From positions 248,001 to 312,000 of the forward strand of contig NZ_SELG01000029.1 in assembly GCF_007845635.1 (NCBI RefSeq): a stretch of 64,000 nt of DNA, written 5' to 3'. Made by a program: the position numbers and the translations under genes. A model generated the notes under the pieces. The model was not told where the DNA came from. It searched no databases and saw nothing but the letters and a program-made list of their open reading frames with translations. Every line of letters starts with the position of its first letter. The stretch's first letter is position 1. Source of the DNA: Apibacter muscae (GTDB lineage Bacteria; Bacteroidota; Bacteroidia; Flavobacteriales; Weeksellaceae). Below are positions 43,776 to 53,311 of the stretch, one piece after another.

Positions 43776-45029
43776 GTGTATTTATCTAACTGCATAAATA
43801 ATTTTTTTGTTGTAAGTCTTAGCTATGAAAAAGCGAATTCAAAAGTTCGCGGGAAATTTAGTTTTGATAGTAACACTACCCAGCAATTCTGTGAGAAAAT
43901 ATCATTAATTGATCCTTATACCCGAGTTTTTGTACTTTCCACTTGCAATAGAACTGAAATTTATGTACAAACAGAAAAAATTCAGGAATTAATTAAAATT
44001 TTTTGTAAGCATATTTATGCATCCTCCGATGAATTCTTATCCTATTCTTGCATCTATCAAGGAGAAAAAGCGATTAAACATTTTTTTAGAGTAGCCTCTG
44101 GCTTGGAAAGTCAAATTATTGGTGATTTTGAAATAATTTCTCAAATAAAGAAATCATTCAATTCATTTAAAAAATTTAAGTTAACTAACGCCTTTCTGGA
44201 GAGATTGGTAAATACTGGAATCCAAATTTCCAAAAAAATAAAGAATTCTACAGCTTTAAGCAGTGGAGCTACCTCTGTCTCGTACGCTGCTGTTTATTAT
44301 TTGATTCATAATGTTCCTGAAATTTCAAGTAAAAAAATCATCCTTGTTGGCACAGGGAAGATAGGTCGCAATACCTGCGAAAATCTTATTAAACATTTAA
44401 AGTACCCAAATAATCTAACATTAATCAACCGTACACGAGCCAATGCTCAAGATTTGGCAGATAGCTTTCACCTTAATGTGAAAGATTATAAAGATCTTCA
44501 TACAGAAATCAATCAATCAGATATTGTTATTGTTGCCACCGGTGCAAATAAAACGATTTTTAATAAAGAAGATTTGACTAATAATTCTAAATCCATAACT
44601 TTTCTAGATTTATCTGTCCCTAATAATGTTTGTCCCTCGTTAAAGGAATCTAAAAATGTCAAACTTTTAAATGTGGACGATTTATCTGGTATTATTAACC
44701 AAACATTTAAACAAAGAATTCAAGAAATTCCAAAAGCTGAAGGCATTATACAAGAAATCATGCAAGAATTTATCTTATGGTGTAACAACAGAAGATACGT
44801 TCCTCTTATACAAGCCTTTAAATCAGATTTAGAAAAGATTAAAAATATTCAGAAAAAATCTTTAGATAAAAATCTTTCTATTACTTCAAAAATTGAAGAT
44901 GAACTTTCCAACCAATTAATACAGAAAATCACCAATCGCTTGGCTGACTATCTGATTAATAATCCTGACAAGTCTGAAATTGCTACAGATTTGTTTAAAG
45001 ATATGTTTAAGTTACAAATTACCCGATAA
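43776..45029 (+). CDS. hemA: Glutamyl-tRNA reductase
   Basis: First committed enzyme of heme synthesis by the C5 route, reducing glutamyl-tRNA to glutamate-1-semialdehyde. 417 residues. The catalytic Cys is in LSTCNRTEIYVQ, followed by HFFRVASGLESQIIGD and the NADP-site VGTGKIGRNTCENL. No ATG fits; GTG at 43776 gives the expected N-terminus NNFFVVSLSYEKAN. Co-transcribed with hemC 9 bp downstream. Confidence 0.93.
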   Translation: MYLSNCINNFFVVSLSYEKANSKVRGKFSFDSNTTQQFCEKISLIDPYTRVFVLSTCNRTEIYVQTEKIQELIKIFCKHIYASSDEFLSYSCIYQGEKAIKHFFRVASGLESQIIGDFEIISQIKKSFNSFKKFKLTNAFLERLVNTGIQISKKIKNSTALSSGATSVSYAAVYYLIHNVPEISSKKIILVGTGKIGRNTCENLIKHLKYPNNLTLINRTRANAQDLADSFHLNVKDYKDLHTEINQSDIVIVATGANKTIFNKEDLTNNSKSITFLDLSVPNNVCPSLKESKNVKLLNVDDLSGIINQTFKQRIQEIPKAEGIIQEIMQEFILWCNNRRYVPLIQAFKSDLEKIKNIQKKSLDKNLSITSKIEDELSNQLIQKITNRLADYLINNPDKSEIATDLFKDMFKLQITR

Positions 45030-45038
45030 TTACATTGA

Positions 45039-45953
45039 ATGAAGCCCCTTAGAATTGGAACTAGAAAAAGTCCTTTGGCTCTATGGCAAGCCAAGGAAGT
45101 GGAGAAAAAACTCAATCAACTAAATATTCCAACAGAAATTATTCCTATTACTTCCATAGGTGATAAAAACTTAATTCAACCTTTGTATGAAATGAATATT
45201 GTAGGAGTATTTACTAGAGATTTAGATCTAGCATTACTTAACAATGAAATTGACATAGCTGTTCACAGTTTGAAGGATGTTCCAACTATATTACCCAAAG
45301 GTATTGTATTATCAGCGGTGCTTAAAAGAGACTATGAAGCAGATATACTTGTGAGAAATCCAAAAACAAATTCCACTTTAAAAAAATTTGATGGGCTTCA
45401 TATTGGCACAGGAAGTTTAAGACGAAGGGCTTTTTGGAATGCTAAATACCCAAACGTTAACTTTCACAATTTAAGAGGAAATTTACAAACTCGATTATCC
45501 AAACTTGAAACTGAAAATTTAGATGGAACTATTTTCTCTCTAGCAGGGATTAAACGTTTAAACTTAAACATTGATTACGAAGTTCTAGATTTTATAATTC
45601 CTGCCCCAGGTCAGGGCGTTGTAGCCATATCCTCCTTAGAAAGTAATAAAGAGATTACTAATTTAATGGATACAATTAACCACAAGGAAACTCAAATCTG
45701 TACAGAAATTGAAAGAGACTTTTTAAACTCTTTAGAAGGGGGGTGTACTGCACCCATTGCCGCCTACGCAAAAATAGAAAATGAATCCATTATTTTTAAG
45801 GGTGGAATTGTATCGTTGGATGGATCTAAAAAATTAATTCTTGAAAAGAAAGTTCCAATAAACAAATACTCCGATTTGGGTAAAACCTTAGGTAAAGAAG
45901 CCTTTGAACAAGGAGGGAATGAAATTATAAAAGAATTTAAAACTAAAAACTAA
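45039..45953 (+). CDS. hemC: Hydroxymethylbilane synthase (porphobilinogen deaminase)
   Basis: Joins four porphobilinogens into hydroxymethylbilane. 304 residues. Begins LRIGTRKSPLALWQAKEV; contains VHSLKDVPT, LRRRAFWNAKYP and NLRGNLQTRL; the dipyrromethane cofactor Cys is in LEGGCTAPIAAYA. Follows hemA. No hemD or hemE is next to it, because the gene order switches strand here. Confidence 0.95.
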   Translation: MKPLRIGTRKSPLALWQAKEVEKKLNQLNIPTEIIPITSIGDKNLIQPLYEMNIVGVFTRDLDLALLNNEIDIAVHSLKDVPTILPKGIVLSAVLKRDYEADILVRNPKTNSTLKKFDGLHIGTGSLRRRAFWNAKYPNVNFHNLRGNLQTRLSKLETENLDGTIFSLAGIKRLNLNIDYEVLDFIIPAPGQGVVAISSLESNKEITNLMDTINHKETQICTEIERDFLNSLEGGCTAPIAAYAKIENESIIFKGGIVSLDGSKKLILEKKVPINKYSDLGKTLGKEAFEQGGNEIIKEFKTKN

Positions 45954-46020
45954 ACTAATAATTTTAAGTTATGAATGTTCTAATTTCTGGCTAATTTATA
46001 TTTACGAATATTCTTGAATA

Positions 46021-46662
46021 TTAGTTTTCTTTTATTTCTATAATCTTCTCTTGTACGGTAGAATTATTATTATCTGTAGATACTGAAGTACTTTCTTCAA
46101 CCACTTCAACTTCCTTAGCTTTCGGAACCTCCAGAGTAGTTGTTTTAGGTTCTTCGGATGCGGAAGTGCTTACCTTTTTTTCCTTTTTTAAAGATACGGG
46201 TTGATTATTGGTAATTACTTTTTCTTTTAAAGTCTCAAAATTACCTTCCTTATTCATGTAAAAATATTCTCCGACATCATTCATTTCTTCAACCAAGTCA
46301 TTCTTGGCTACCGGTCTTGATTTTTCCTCGACTTTGTAAGATGAACTTTTATTCACGTTTGTATTATTTGAAGATATTCCCTCTTTAGAGACAACGTTAG
46401 AATTGGTTTCCGGCATTACCTGTGTTTCAACTATTGTTTGTACCGTTGGGTTAACTAAAGTATCCTTTTGCAATGTATCTGTCTGAGATAAAACAATAGA
46501 ATCTTGAGGTATTGGGTCTAATGAAATAGTTTCAGAAATGGTATCATTGACATTGATAGGCTCCCTCTTACTTTTAGAATTACAACTTAAAACCATGGAT
46601 GAGCTTATCAATAGAAATAGAAAGGATATTTTTTTGTCTTTAATTGATAAATCTTTTTTCAT
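46021..46662 (-). CDS. Low-complexity lipoprotein of unknown function
   Basis: 213 residues. Signal peptide ends MVLSC (Cys 27), then a long Ser/Thr/Val/Glu-rich tail with no clear fold (VEVVEESTSVSTDNNNSTVQ). One short ordered-looking segment, NDVGEYFYMNKEGNFETLKEK, lies near residue 130. Follows murF-alr on the same strand, 64 bp away. No family recognised. Confidence 0.6.
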   Translation of the reverse strand: MKKDLSIKDKKISFLFLLISSSMVLSCNSKSKREPINVNDTISETISLDPIPQDSIVLSQTDTLQKDTLVNPTVQTIVETQVMPETNSNVVSKEGISSNNTNVNKSSSYKVEEKSRPVAKNDLVEEMNDVGEYFYMNKEGNFETLKEKVITNNQPVSLKKEKKVSTSASEEPKTTTLEVPKAKEVEVVEESTSVSTDNNNSTVQEKIIEIKEN

Positions 46663-46725
46663 AAGCTTATTTTCTTTAGGTAGGTAAATATAGGAATAAA
46701 AATATAAAATACACTAAATTTTTAT

Positions 46726-49176
46726 TCATTCCTTATAAAAAATTCTTTTTACCCTAGGAGATATGGAAGTAAGTATTTCATAGGGAATTGTTTCACACCA
46801 AGTGGCATATTCTAACAAACTTGGAGATTCTCCAAGTACAATAACTTCATCTCCCTCTTGACATAAAATTTCGGTTACATCTACCATCATCATATCCATA
46901 CATATAGAACCTACAATAGGAGCAATTGCTCCATTTACCCGCACATAACCCCTACCATTTCCTGCTAATCTTTTAATTCCGTCTGCATAGCCAATAGGCA
47001 ATGTAGCTATCCTAGTCGTTTTTTTTGCCCTAAATCTTCTTCCATAACTTACCGTGCCTCCTTCTTGAATGGTATGTATGTTGGATATAACTGTTTGTAA
47101 GGTAACTACATTTTCTAAATTTTTAAGTGTTTCTTTATGATCTATGTAGCCATACATTCCTATTCCTAAACGAACAGCATCAAAGTGGAATTCTGGATAA
47201 TTCACAATCCCTGCGGAATTGCAACAATGCAACATAGGTTTATAACCTAAAGTTTCAACCAACTGATCGTACGCAGATGTAAGTAGTTTCGCCTGTCTTT
47301 GGGTGAAATCTTTTTCTTCCGGTACATCTGAAACCGCTAAATGTGTAAATATAGATTTAACCTCAATCCAAGGGTTTTCTTTTAATTGAAAAGCTAATTT
47401 TTCAATCTCTTGAGGATTAAATCCTAAACGACACATTCCGGTGTCAATTTTTATATGAATCGGATATTTTTTTGCTATTGATAATTCTTTTAATCTTTCA
47501 GTAAATTTTTCAAGTACGCGGAAACTATAAACTTCAGGCTCCAAATCATTATCTATAATAGCCTGATAGCTATTTAGTTCCGGATTCATTACCATTATAG
47601 GAAGGTATATACCTTTTTTCCTCAGAAATACCCCTTCATCGGAATAGGCAACCGCTAAATAATCCATATGATGGAGCTGTAAAGTCTCCGCAACTTCATA
47701 CCCGCCAATCCCATAAGAGGAAGCTTTAACCATGGCAATCATTTTAGTTTTAGGTTTTAATAAACTTTTAAAATATTTAACGTTAAACCTTAATGCATTT
47801 AGGTTGACTTCTAAGATGGTATCGTGAGACTGAGATTGTAAAAATTTTGAAATTCTTTCTAAACCAAAATCTCTGGCTCCTTTTAACAAAATAGCTGAAT
47901 CTTTAGGCGGAGATTTTTTTATAAATGTTATTACCTCTTGCGTTGTAGAAAATATATAAGTAGCATGTTTAAACCACTGTTTATATTTTGCTCCTTTTTC
48001 TCCAATCAATAATAATTGATCTAGAGGATAGGCATTTACTAAGGTGGATACTTGGTTCCATAGTTCTTCTTCTTTTGAAGAAGATTGTAAAATATCTGAA
48101 AGGATTAAGATTTTTTTAGGTTTATTTTGTTGATACAATTGCTGCAAGGCAATTTCTAAAGATTTTATATCTGAATTGAAAGTGTCATTAATAACAACGC
48201 TATCGTTATCTCCATGGATCAATTCTAACCGCATGGAAATTCCATACAATTGAAGAAATTTCTTTTTTATAAGCGCAACATCCATGTTTAAATAAAACAA
48301 GATTGCTAGCAAACACAAAGCATTTTGTATGGATGCTTCATCTGAAAAAGGAATCGTAAACGATTCTTCTTTAGAATTTATTTTAACGTTTAAACATGTG
48401 CTTTTATTTTGTTTAACTACGTTTAATAATTGAATATCCGAATCAGCATCTTTACCAAAAAAAATAATTTTCTTATCGGGATACACTTGTTTAATTATTG
48501 TCCTGATCTTGGGTTGATCGTTACATAAGATAGCTTCGGAGTGTTTAAATAATTTAATTTTTTCAACAATTAAATCTTCCTTATCCTTAAAGTTTGCGGA
48601 ATGTGCTTCCAATACATTGGTTAAAACCCCAATTTTTGGTGACAAGACTTTTTCTTGTTTTTCCATTTCTCCAGGGTATGAAATTCCAACCTCAAAAATT
48701 CCTAAGTCATATCCGGGTTTCATTTGCAATATGGAAATGGCTAATCCTAGCTGAGAGTTATAACTTTTAGTGCTTCTATATACTTTAAGTTCAGAATTTA
48801 AAGCATGAAATAACCATTCTTTAACAATGGTTTTCCCATTGCTCCCTGTTATTCCAATAGTCTTCACCGGATATTTTTTTAAATGCTCTTTTGCCCATTT
48901 TTGCAAAGCTTCCAAAGGATTGTCAACTAAAATATAAGTGGCTTGCTCATGTTTAACGGGTATATATGAACAAACAAATATTCGTATAGACTTGGTAAAG
49001 ACTTCCTCTATATAGTCGTGTCCATTACTATTTCCCGTTAGAGCAAAAAAAATTCCTTCTTTAGGACTAACAATAGACCTGCTATCGTAGAAAATTTCAG
49101 AAATTTTTTTGTTTGAATCCCCAATCACCTTTCCATTAGTAAGTGAGGCTAGTTCTCCAACCGTATACATCTCCAT
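46726..49176 (-). CDS. murF: Bifunctional MurF ligase / alanine racemase
   Basis: 816 residues, two enzymes in one chain. The first 440 residues form MurF, which adds D-Ala-D-Ala to the muramyl tripeptide (ATP site GITGSNGKTIVKEW, then FEVGISYPGEME). The rest is a PLP-dependent alanine racemase with lysine in MVKASSYGIGGYEV, substrate-site IKIDTGMCRLGF and catalytic Tyr in ATLPIGYADGIKR region. This fusion is common in Bacteroidota and ties D-Ala supply to cell-wall precursor synthesis. Ends FYKE. Confidence 0.93.
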   Translation of the reverse strand: MEMYTVGELASLTNGKVIGDSNKKISEIFYDSRSIVSPKEGIFFALTGNSNGHDYIEEVFTKSIRIFVCSYIPVKHEQATYILVDNPLEALQKWAKEHLKKYPVKTIGITGSNGKTIVKEWLFHALNSELKVYRSTKSYNSQLGLAISILQMKPGYDLGIFEVGISYPGEMEKQEKVLSPKIGVLTNVLEAHSANFKDKEDLIVEKIKLFKHSEAILCNDQPKIRTIIKQVYPDKKIIFFGKDADSDIQLLNVVKQNKSTCLNVKINSKEESFTIPFSDEASIQNALCLLAILFYLNMDVALIKKKFLQLYGISMRLELIHGDNDSVVINDTFNSDIKSLEIALQQLYQQNKPKKILILSDILQSSSKEEELWNQVSTLVNAYPLDQLLLIGEKGAKYKQWFKHATYIFSTTQEVITFIKKSPPKDSAILLKGARDFGLERISKFLQSQSHDTILEVNLNALRFNVKYFKSLLKPKTKMIAMVKASSYGIGGYEVAETLQLHHMDYLAVAYSDEGVFLRKKGIYLPIMVMNPELNSYQAIIDNDLEPEVYSFRVLEKFTERLKELSIAKKYPIHIKIDTGMCRLGFNPQEIEKLAFQLKENPWIEVKSIFTHLAVSDVPEEKDFTQRQAKLLTSAYDQLVETLGYKPMLHCCNSAGIVNYPEFHFDAVRLGIGMYGYIDHKETLKNLENVVTLQTVISNIHTIQEGGTVSYGRRFRAKKTTRIATLPIGYADGIKRLAGNGRGYVRVNGAIAPIVGSICMDMMMVDVTEILCQEGDEVIVLGESPSLLEYATWCETIPYEILTSISPRVKRIFYKE

Positions 49177-49198
49177 GGTTATGTGTAAATTAAAACAT

Positions 49199-49792
49199 TT
49201 ATTTTTTACGTTTCTCTAAATCTAAAATTTTCCAAAATTCAGAACGGCTTAAGGGTTCGTACTTATCTTTTTCACCCAAGTCTATCAAATGCTGATTGGT
49301 TGTAATACGATGCGAATAATTAGCTAAAGCACCTGTTTTAGCACATATGGCGCGTACTTTAGTTACATATTCCGCAATTGCCATTAAATTCGGCATAGAC
49401 CCGAAGGGTCTGCCTCTAAAATCCATATCTAAACCTGCAACAATGACTCTCTTACCTTGGTTGGCTAAAAGATTACAAATTTCTACAATGCTTTCATCAA
49501 AAAATTGGGCTTCATCAATCCCTACAACTTCACAATCTTCTACCCTCACTGGGATCTCTTTAGGCGAATCCACGGATATTGCTTCCAGAAACCATTGGTT
49601 ATGGGTGTTTATTTGATCTTCCTGATATCTTATATCTAAAGTGGGCTTAAAAACTTTTATTCTTTGCTTGGCCAATTGCGCTCTTCTCAGTCTTCTAATT
49701 AACTCTTCCGTTTTGCCAGAAAACATAGATCCGCAAATAATTTCTATCCAACCTGTTTGTGATTTACTATTTATTGTATTTTCGAGAAACAT
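49199..49792 (-). CDS. tdk: Thymidine kinase
   Basis: Phosphorylates thymidine in the salvage pathway. Walker A is ICGSMFSGKTEEL; Walker B region VVGIDEAQFFDE; lasso segment near the C-terminus. ATG 49792 (MFLENTINS) was chosen; an upstream ATG at 49849 would add 19 residues without family resemblance. The zinc-binding cysteines of TK1-type enzymes are mostly absent (only one remains, in RAICAKTG, and the second pair is SRSE), as in related flavobacterial enzymes. Lies 22 bp upstream of murF-alr. Confidence 0.92.
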   Translation of the reverse strand: MFLENTINSKSQTGWIEIICGSMFSGKTEELIRRLRRAQLAKQRIKVFKPTLDIRYQEDQINTHNQWFLEAISVDSPKEIPVRVEDCEVVGIDEAQFFDESIVEICNLLANQGKRVIVAGLDMDFRGRPFGSMPNLMAIAEYVTKVRAICAKTGALANYSHRITTNQHLIDLGEKDKYEPLSRSEFWKILDLEKRKK

Positions 49793-49874
49793 TTGTAATT
49801 TTAGGAACTTTAAAAAAAAATTATCCTTTGTTTGTACAAACATAAACAATAACCAACAGATTAAAAAGTAATTT

Positions 49875-50594
49875 ATGAATGCAAGAGAGTCATTTCAAAA
49901 AGAGATACTAGAAGAAATTAAATTGATCGCTAAAGAGTTAAGCAACATACAAAATTTATACGGTTTATTAACGTACCAACAAAAAATTCAAAACTTATAC
50001 GAAAAATTTATTTTTTTAAAGCAACTAAATACCTCCAAGTACCAACAAATATTAGAAAATCACTCTGAAGTTGCACCTAAAACTGAAGAACCTAGAGATT
50101 TCTATTCAAATGTAGTTAATGAACCACCCATTGAACCTGTTATATCTACTACTGAAACACCCAAAGATAGTGTAGTTGTAGAGGAAACTGAACCGAACTT
50201 AACACCTACGACTGAAGAGCTTGTATCTTCTTCTGATGAATCTGTGTTTAAAACAAACAAATTGAAACCTTTGGATATTGAGATTGCTGATATTGCACCC
50301 CTTATAAATAAGGATGAAAAAACGTATTCCGAAAATTTATCTGCCTCTAAAATAAATCTTCCCCCTGTATCGCCTAGTTTTGGTGATTCTATAACTTTTA
50401 TTAGCCAACTGTTTAAAGGTAGCAAGGCTGCTATGGATACTGAATTTAAACTTTTAAACCAAACCCAATCTTTGGAAGAGGCTAAAAAATGGATAGAACA
50501 GATGTTTGTAAAATACGATTGGAAAAATAAGGGATTGCATGTTGAGCGTCTTTCTCAATTGATTGTTGAACGTTTTAACTCTTTAAAAAATTAA
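49875..50594 (+). CDS. Conserved flavobacterial hypothetical protein
   Basis: 239 residues. Helical N-terminus (residues 1-55), a Thr/Pro/Glu-rich linker (about 60-140), and a compact C-terminal domain from about residue 170 (DSITFISQLFKGSKAAMDTEF, then SLEEAKKWIEQMFVKYDW). No signal peptide, no known motif. Divergent from tdk and 2 bp before rsmI, so probably co-transcribed with it. Confidence 0.7.
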   Translation: MNARESFQKEILEEIKLIAKELSNIQNLYGLLTYQQKIQNLYEKFIFLKQLNTSKYQQILENHSEVAPKTEEPRDFYSNVVNEPPIEPVISTTETPKDSVVVEETEPNLTPTTEELVSSSDESVFKTNKLKPLDIEIADIAPLINKDEKTYSENLSASKINLPPVSPSFGDSITFISQLFKGSKAAMDTEFKLLNQTQSLEEAKKWIEQMFVKYDWKNKGLHVERLSQLIVERFNSLKN

Positions 50595-50596
50595 CC

Positions 50597-51268
50597 GTGA
50601 GCGGAAAGCTTTTTTTAGTCCCCACCCCCATCGGTAATTTGGAAGACCTTACATTTAGAGGGCTTCGTATTTTAAAAGAGGTGGATTTAATTTTAGCAGA
50701 GGACACCCGTACCTCGGGCAAACTATGTAAACATTATAATATTGAAACCCCTATGCAGTCTTTTCATCTGCATAACGAACACCAAAAAACGGAGCATTTT
50801 ATAAATGAGATTGTAAACGGCAAAAATTTAGCCTTAATTACAGATGCGGGAACCCCAGGAATTTCAGATCCGGGATATCTTTTAGTCAAATCTTGCATTG
50901 AAAATTCAATTGTTGTAGAATGTTTACCGGGAGCAACTGCTTTTGTACCTGCTTTGGTCGTTTCCGGGCTTCCTTCTCATGAATTTTTATTTGTGGGTTT
51001 TTTGCCTCAAAAAAAAGGAAGACAAACCAAATTAGAAAAACTTTCTAAAGAAGAAAGAACCGTTATTATGTACGAAAGTCCACACAAAATACTTTCTACC
51101 CTAGAACAAATAATAAAAATTTTTGGTGCTGAAAGAAAGGTTAGTCTTAGCCGAGAAATTTCTAAATTATACGAAGAAACTATAAGAGGAACAGCGGAAG
51201 AGGTTTTTAAACAAATTTCGGACAAACCTATCAAAGGAGAAATCGTTTTATTAATTGAAGGATTATAA
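50597..51268 (+). CDS. rsmI: 16S rRNA 2'-O-ribose methyltransferase RsmI
   Basis: Methylates C1402 of 16S rRNA using S-adenosylmethionine. 223 residues. Starts at GTG 50597 with KLFLVPTPIGNLEDLTFRG; further hallmarks are EDTRTSGKL, LITDAGTPGISDPG, LPGATAFVPALV and YESPHKIL. Near the short end for RsmI, lacking the C-terminal extension of some homologues. Confidence 0.95.
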   Translation: MSGKLFLVPTPIGNLEDLTFRGLRILKEVDLILAEDTRTSGKLCKHYNIETPMQSFHLHNEHQKTEHFINEIVNGKNLALITDAGTPGISDPGYLLVKSCIENSIVVECLPGATAFVPALVVSGLPSHEFLFVGFLPQKKGRQTKLEKLSKEERTVIMYESPHKILSTLEQIIKIFGAERKVSLSREISKLYEETIRGTAEEVFKQISDKPIKGEIVLLIEGL

Positions 51269-51279
51269 GTATAAAAATT

Positions 51280-51717
51280 ATGATATCTAACCGATGCAAA
51301 TATGCCTTAAAAGCTCTTATTTACATTGCCCGGCAAGAAATGGGGAAAAGCGTTTTGTCTTCAGAGATTGCTAAAGACGAACATATTCCCAAAAAATTTT
51401 TAGAGAATATTTTACGAGATTTAAAAAACGCACAATTTTTAACGAGTAAACGGGGGGCTAAAGGTGGATATAAACTAAACAAGGGGGCTGAAGAAATCAC
51501 TTTAATTGATATTATTCGTTTAATGGATGGCCCTATCGCTTTAATCCCTTGCGTTTCAATTATGTACAACCAAACCTGCGACACTTGCAAAAACGACTAT
51601 TTTTGCACTATCAAAGAAACTTTTGCAGAGGTTAGGGATGCTACCCTAAAAATTTATGAAAAAACCACCTTAGCCAGCTTGGCAAGAAAGGAAAAAAATA
51701 CTAATTTTGTCATTTAA
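51280..51717 (+). CDS. Rrf2-family transcriptional regulator
   Basis: 145 residues. Winged helix N-terminus (MISNRCKYALKALIYIARQ, then HIPKKFLENILRDLKNA and SKRGAKGGYKLNKG). Cysteines clustered in IPCVSIMYNQTCDTCKNDYFC fit a bound Fe-S cluster as in IscR/NsrR-type members. Target unknown. It ends 5 bp before the tRNA gene. Confidence 0.9.
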   Translation: MISNRCKYALKALIYIARQEMGKSVLSSEIAKDEHIPKKFLENILRDLKNAQFLTSKRGAKGGYKLNKGAEEITLIDIIRLMDGPIALIPCVSIMYNQTCDTCKNDYFCTIKETFAEVRDATLKIYEKTTLASLARKEKNTNFVI

Positions 51718-51722
51718 AATTT

Positions 51723-51796
51723 GGGGCTGTAGCTCAGTTGGCTAGAGTGTTAGACTGGCAGTCTAAAGGTCGTGGGTTCGAGCCCCATCAGCTCCA
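51723..51796 (+). tRNA. tRNA-Ala(GGC)
   Basis: A full cloverleaf: acceptor GGGGCTG pairs with CAGCTCC, including the G3:U70 pair that marks alanine tRNAs. D-stem GCTC/GAGT, anticodon stem TTAGA/TCTAA with loop CTGGCAG (anticodon GGC), T-arm GTGGG-TTCGAGC-CCCAT. CCA is not encoded. The second effector island starts right after it. Confidence 0.95.
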
Positions 51797-51800
51797 CAAG

Positions 51801-51835
51801 AAAAAGACTGTACATTTTTTATGTACAGTCTTTTT
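51801..51835 (+). terminator. Terminator after tRNA-Ala
   Basis: AAAAAGACTGTACAT pairs with ATGTACAGTCTTTTT around a five-T loop, directly after the tRNA. Confidence 0.85.
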
Positions 51836-51977
51836 TATTCTTTTTATTTTAAAAATCTAGTTTTTTATTTGTTAATTATTTTAAAATAAAAAATTTATTA
51901 AATCCTTTTTTAATTAACTTTATGTTTATTTTATATATTATTTAAATATATATACATTAATATTTATTCTATTTGTT

Positions 51978-52790
51978 ATGAACAAAGTTATTTTTAGCAA
52001 CGGGAATTCAATTTTCCGTGGGGTTATTTCCTCCCAAAGCAGCTACCGGGCAAGTTTGCAAAGAGGAAACTCCTTGCTTACTTATGAGGTGCAATTGGAA
52101 CAAAAAGGAAACTCGGTACAAATAGAAGCAAAAAATTTTTTAATTAATAATAATCCTCCTGATTTAATGGCAGAGCAACTAGCGCATAAAGCCGGGCAGG
52201 CTCTATATCCTCTTTGCCTTTCTTTAAACCGACAGGGAGATATAAGTTATATTTCTAATTATGAAGAAATAAAAACTCGGTGGCAAAAAATTTATACTAA
52301 ACTTTTAGAATATTATGTAGATGCTTATTCGGTTCACTACATAAACCAAACCCACCGTTCTTATACACTGCATAGTTTACTAAAGGAAAAGCTAGAAGAA
52401 AATTATTTTTTCTTCCTTTATTTTGGCGGAATTTACAACCAAACGCTGGGTGATGATTTTTACCGGGAATATACACTAAGATACAAAGGGGTTGATTTTT
52501 TATTTTCGCAATGGGTGGATATGGAAACGAATGAAAATAATTGTTTTGGGCTTTACCGAGAAGGATTGCAGGAAGAGCGTGACGAAAGAATAGAGCTTCG
52601 GTATTTGCTGGAAAATAAACATAAAAGTATTGAAGAGGCTTCTTTTAGCTTTTTTAAAAGTGAAAAAATTGATTTTTTATTTACAATAGAAAAACTGGAG
52701 GAAACTGCCAGCTTTTCTACCGGGGAAACACCTACAGAGGAACGAATGCAGTTTTGGCTGGATGAAAAACCGGAAAACCTAAACCACTAA
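51978..52790 (+). CDS. Adaptor-like protein (first gene of island 2)
   Basis: 270 residues. Corresponds to the middle of the 380-residue LysM protein at 32728-33870 but has no LysM domain. Beta-rich start (YEVQLEQKGNSVQIEAKNF), then DLMAEQLAHKAGQALYPLCL and a helical part IKTRWQKIYTKLLEYYVDA. First gene of the second island, 4 bp before the DUF4280 gene. The conserved position suggests a factor that helps load or stabilise the PAAR-like tip or effector; that is inference. Confidence 0.7.
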   Translation: MNKVIFSNGNSIFRGVISSQSSYRASLQRGNSLLTYEVQLEQKGNSVQIEAKNFLINNNPPDLMAEQLAHKAGQALYPLCLSLNRQGDISYISNYEEIKTRWQKIYTKLLEYYVDAYSVHYINQTHRSYTLHSLLKEKLEENYFFFLYFGGIYNQTLGDDFYREYTLRYKGVDFLFSQWVDMETNENNCFGLYREGLQEERDERIELRYLLENKHKSIEEASFSFFKSEKIDFLFTIEKLEETASFSTGETPTEERMQFWLDEKPENLNH

Positions 52791-52794
52791 ACCT

Positions 52795-53268
52795 ATGGAA
52801 GAAAAACATGTAACCTGCCAGGGGGCTATTTGTCAATGTACTTATGGAAGCACTACGGACAAGCTAAAAGTTTACACGCAAACCAAGCACTACATTAACG
52901 ATAAGAATAAGGACTATAAACTAGTAGCCACCCATAAGGAGCTGGGAACTACTTTTGAAAACAACAGCTTTGGCAGTTGCTCTCTACGAAACCGAAACCC
53001 TTGTACGGTAAGTGTTACCGGCTGGAACGGATTTTATGAAAAGGTAACGCTGGAAGAAAACGGGGGTAAAGCTTTATTGGAGGATAGCACGGCCGATTGC
53101 CCTACGGGAGGAAAGGGCTGTATAAAAATTATTTTCCATGGACAACAAGCTGAACTTTGCAAAGCAAATTTTCATAAGGTAGATTCATCTATTTGCAATG
53201 CTATGAACCCTACCGGAGAAATGGAGGCTACACAAGAAATGGAAGAAGAAATTTATGATGCAGAATAA
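52795..53268 (+). CDS. DUF4280 PAAR-like protein (island 2)
   Basis: 157 residues, clearly paralogous to 31856-32347: VTCQGAICQCTYGSTTDKLKV, TTFENNSFGSCSLRN, VTGWNGFYEKVTLEENGGK and IIFHGQQAEL. The DUF4280 domain is regarded as a PAAR-like tip of contractile injection systems. Acidic tail. Located between the adaptor-like gene and the effector gene. Confidence 0.87.
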   Translation: MEEKHVTCQGAICQCTYGSTTDKLKVYTQTKHYINDKNKDYKLVATHKELGTTFENNSFGSCSLRNRNPCTVSVTGWNGFYEKVTLEENGGKALLEDSTADCPTGGKGCIKIIFHGQQAELCKANFHKVDSSICNAMNPTGEMEATQEMEEEIYDAE

Positions 53269-53311
53269 TGATCTAACTATTGAAAATTAATGTTTTTATT
53301 GAATTGAAAAA

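Noticed and set aside
49793-49849. Longer thymidine kinase starting at ATG 49849
   Set aside because: The extra 19 residues are not part of the family and overlap the promoter region shared with the divergent gene.
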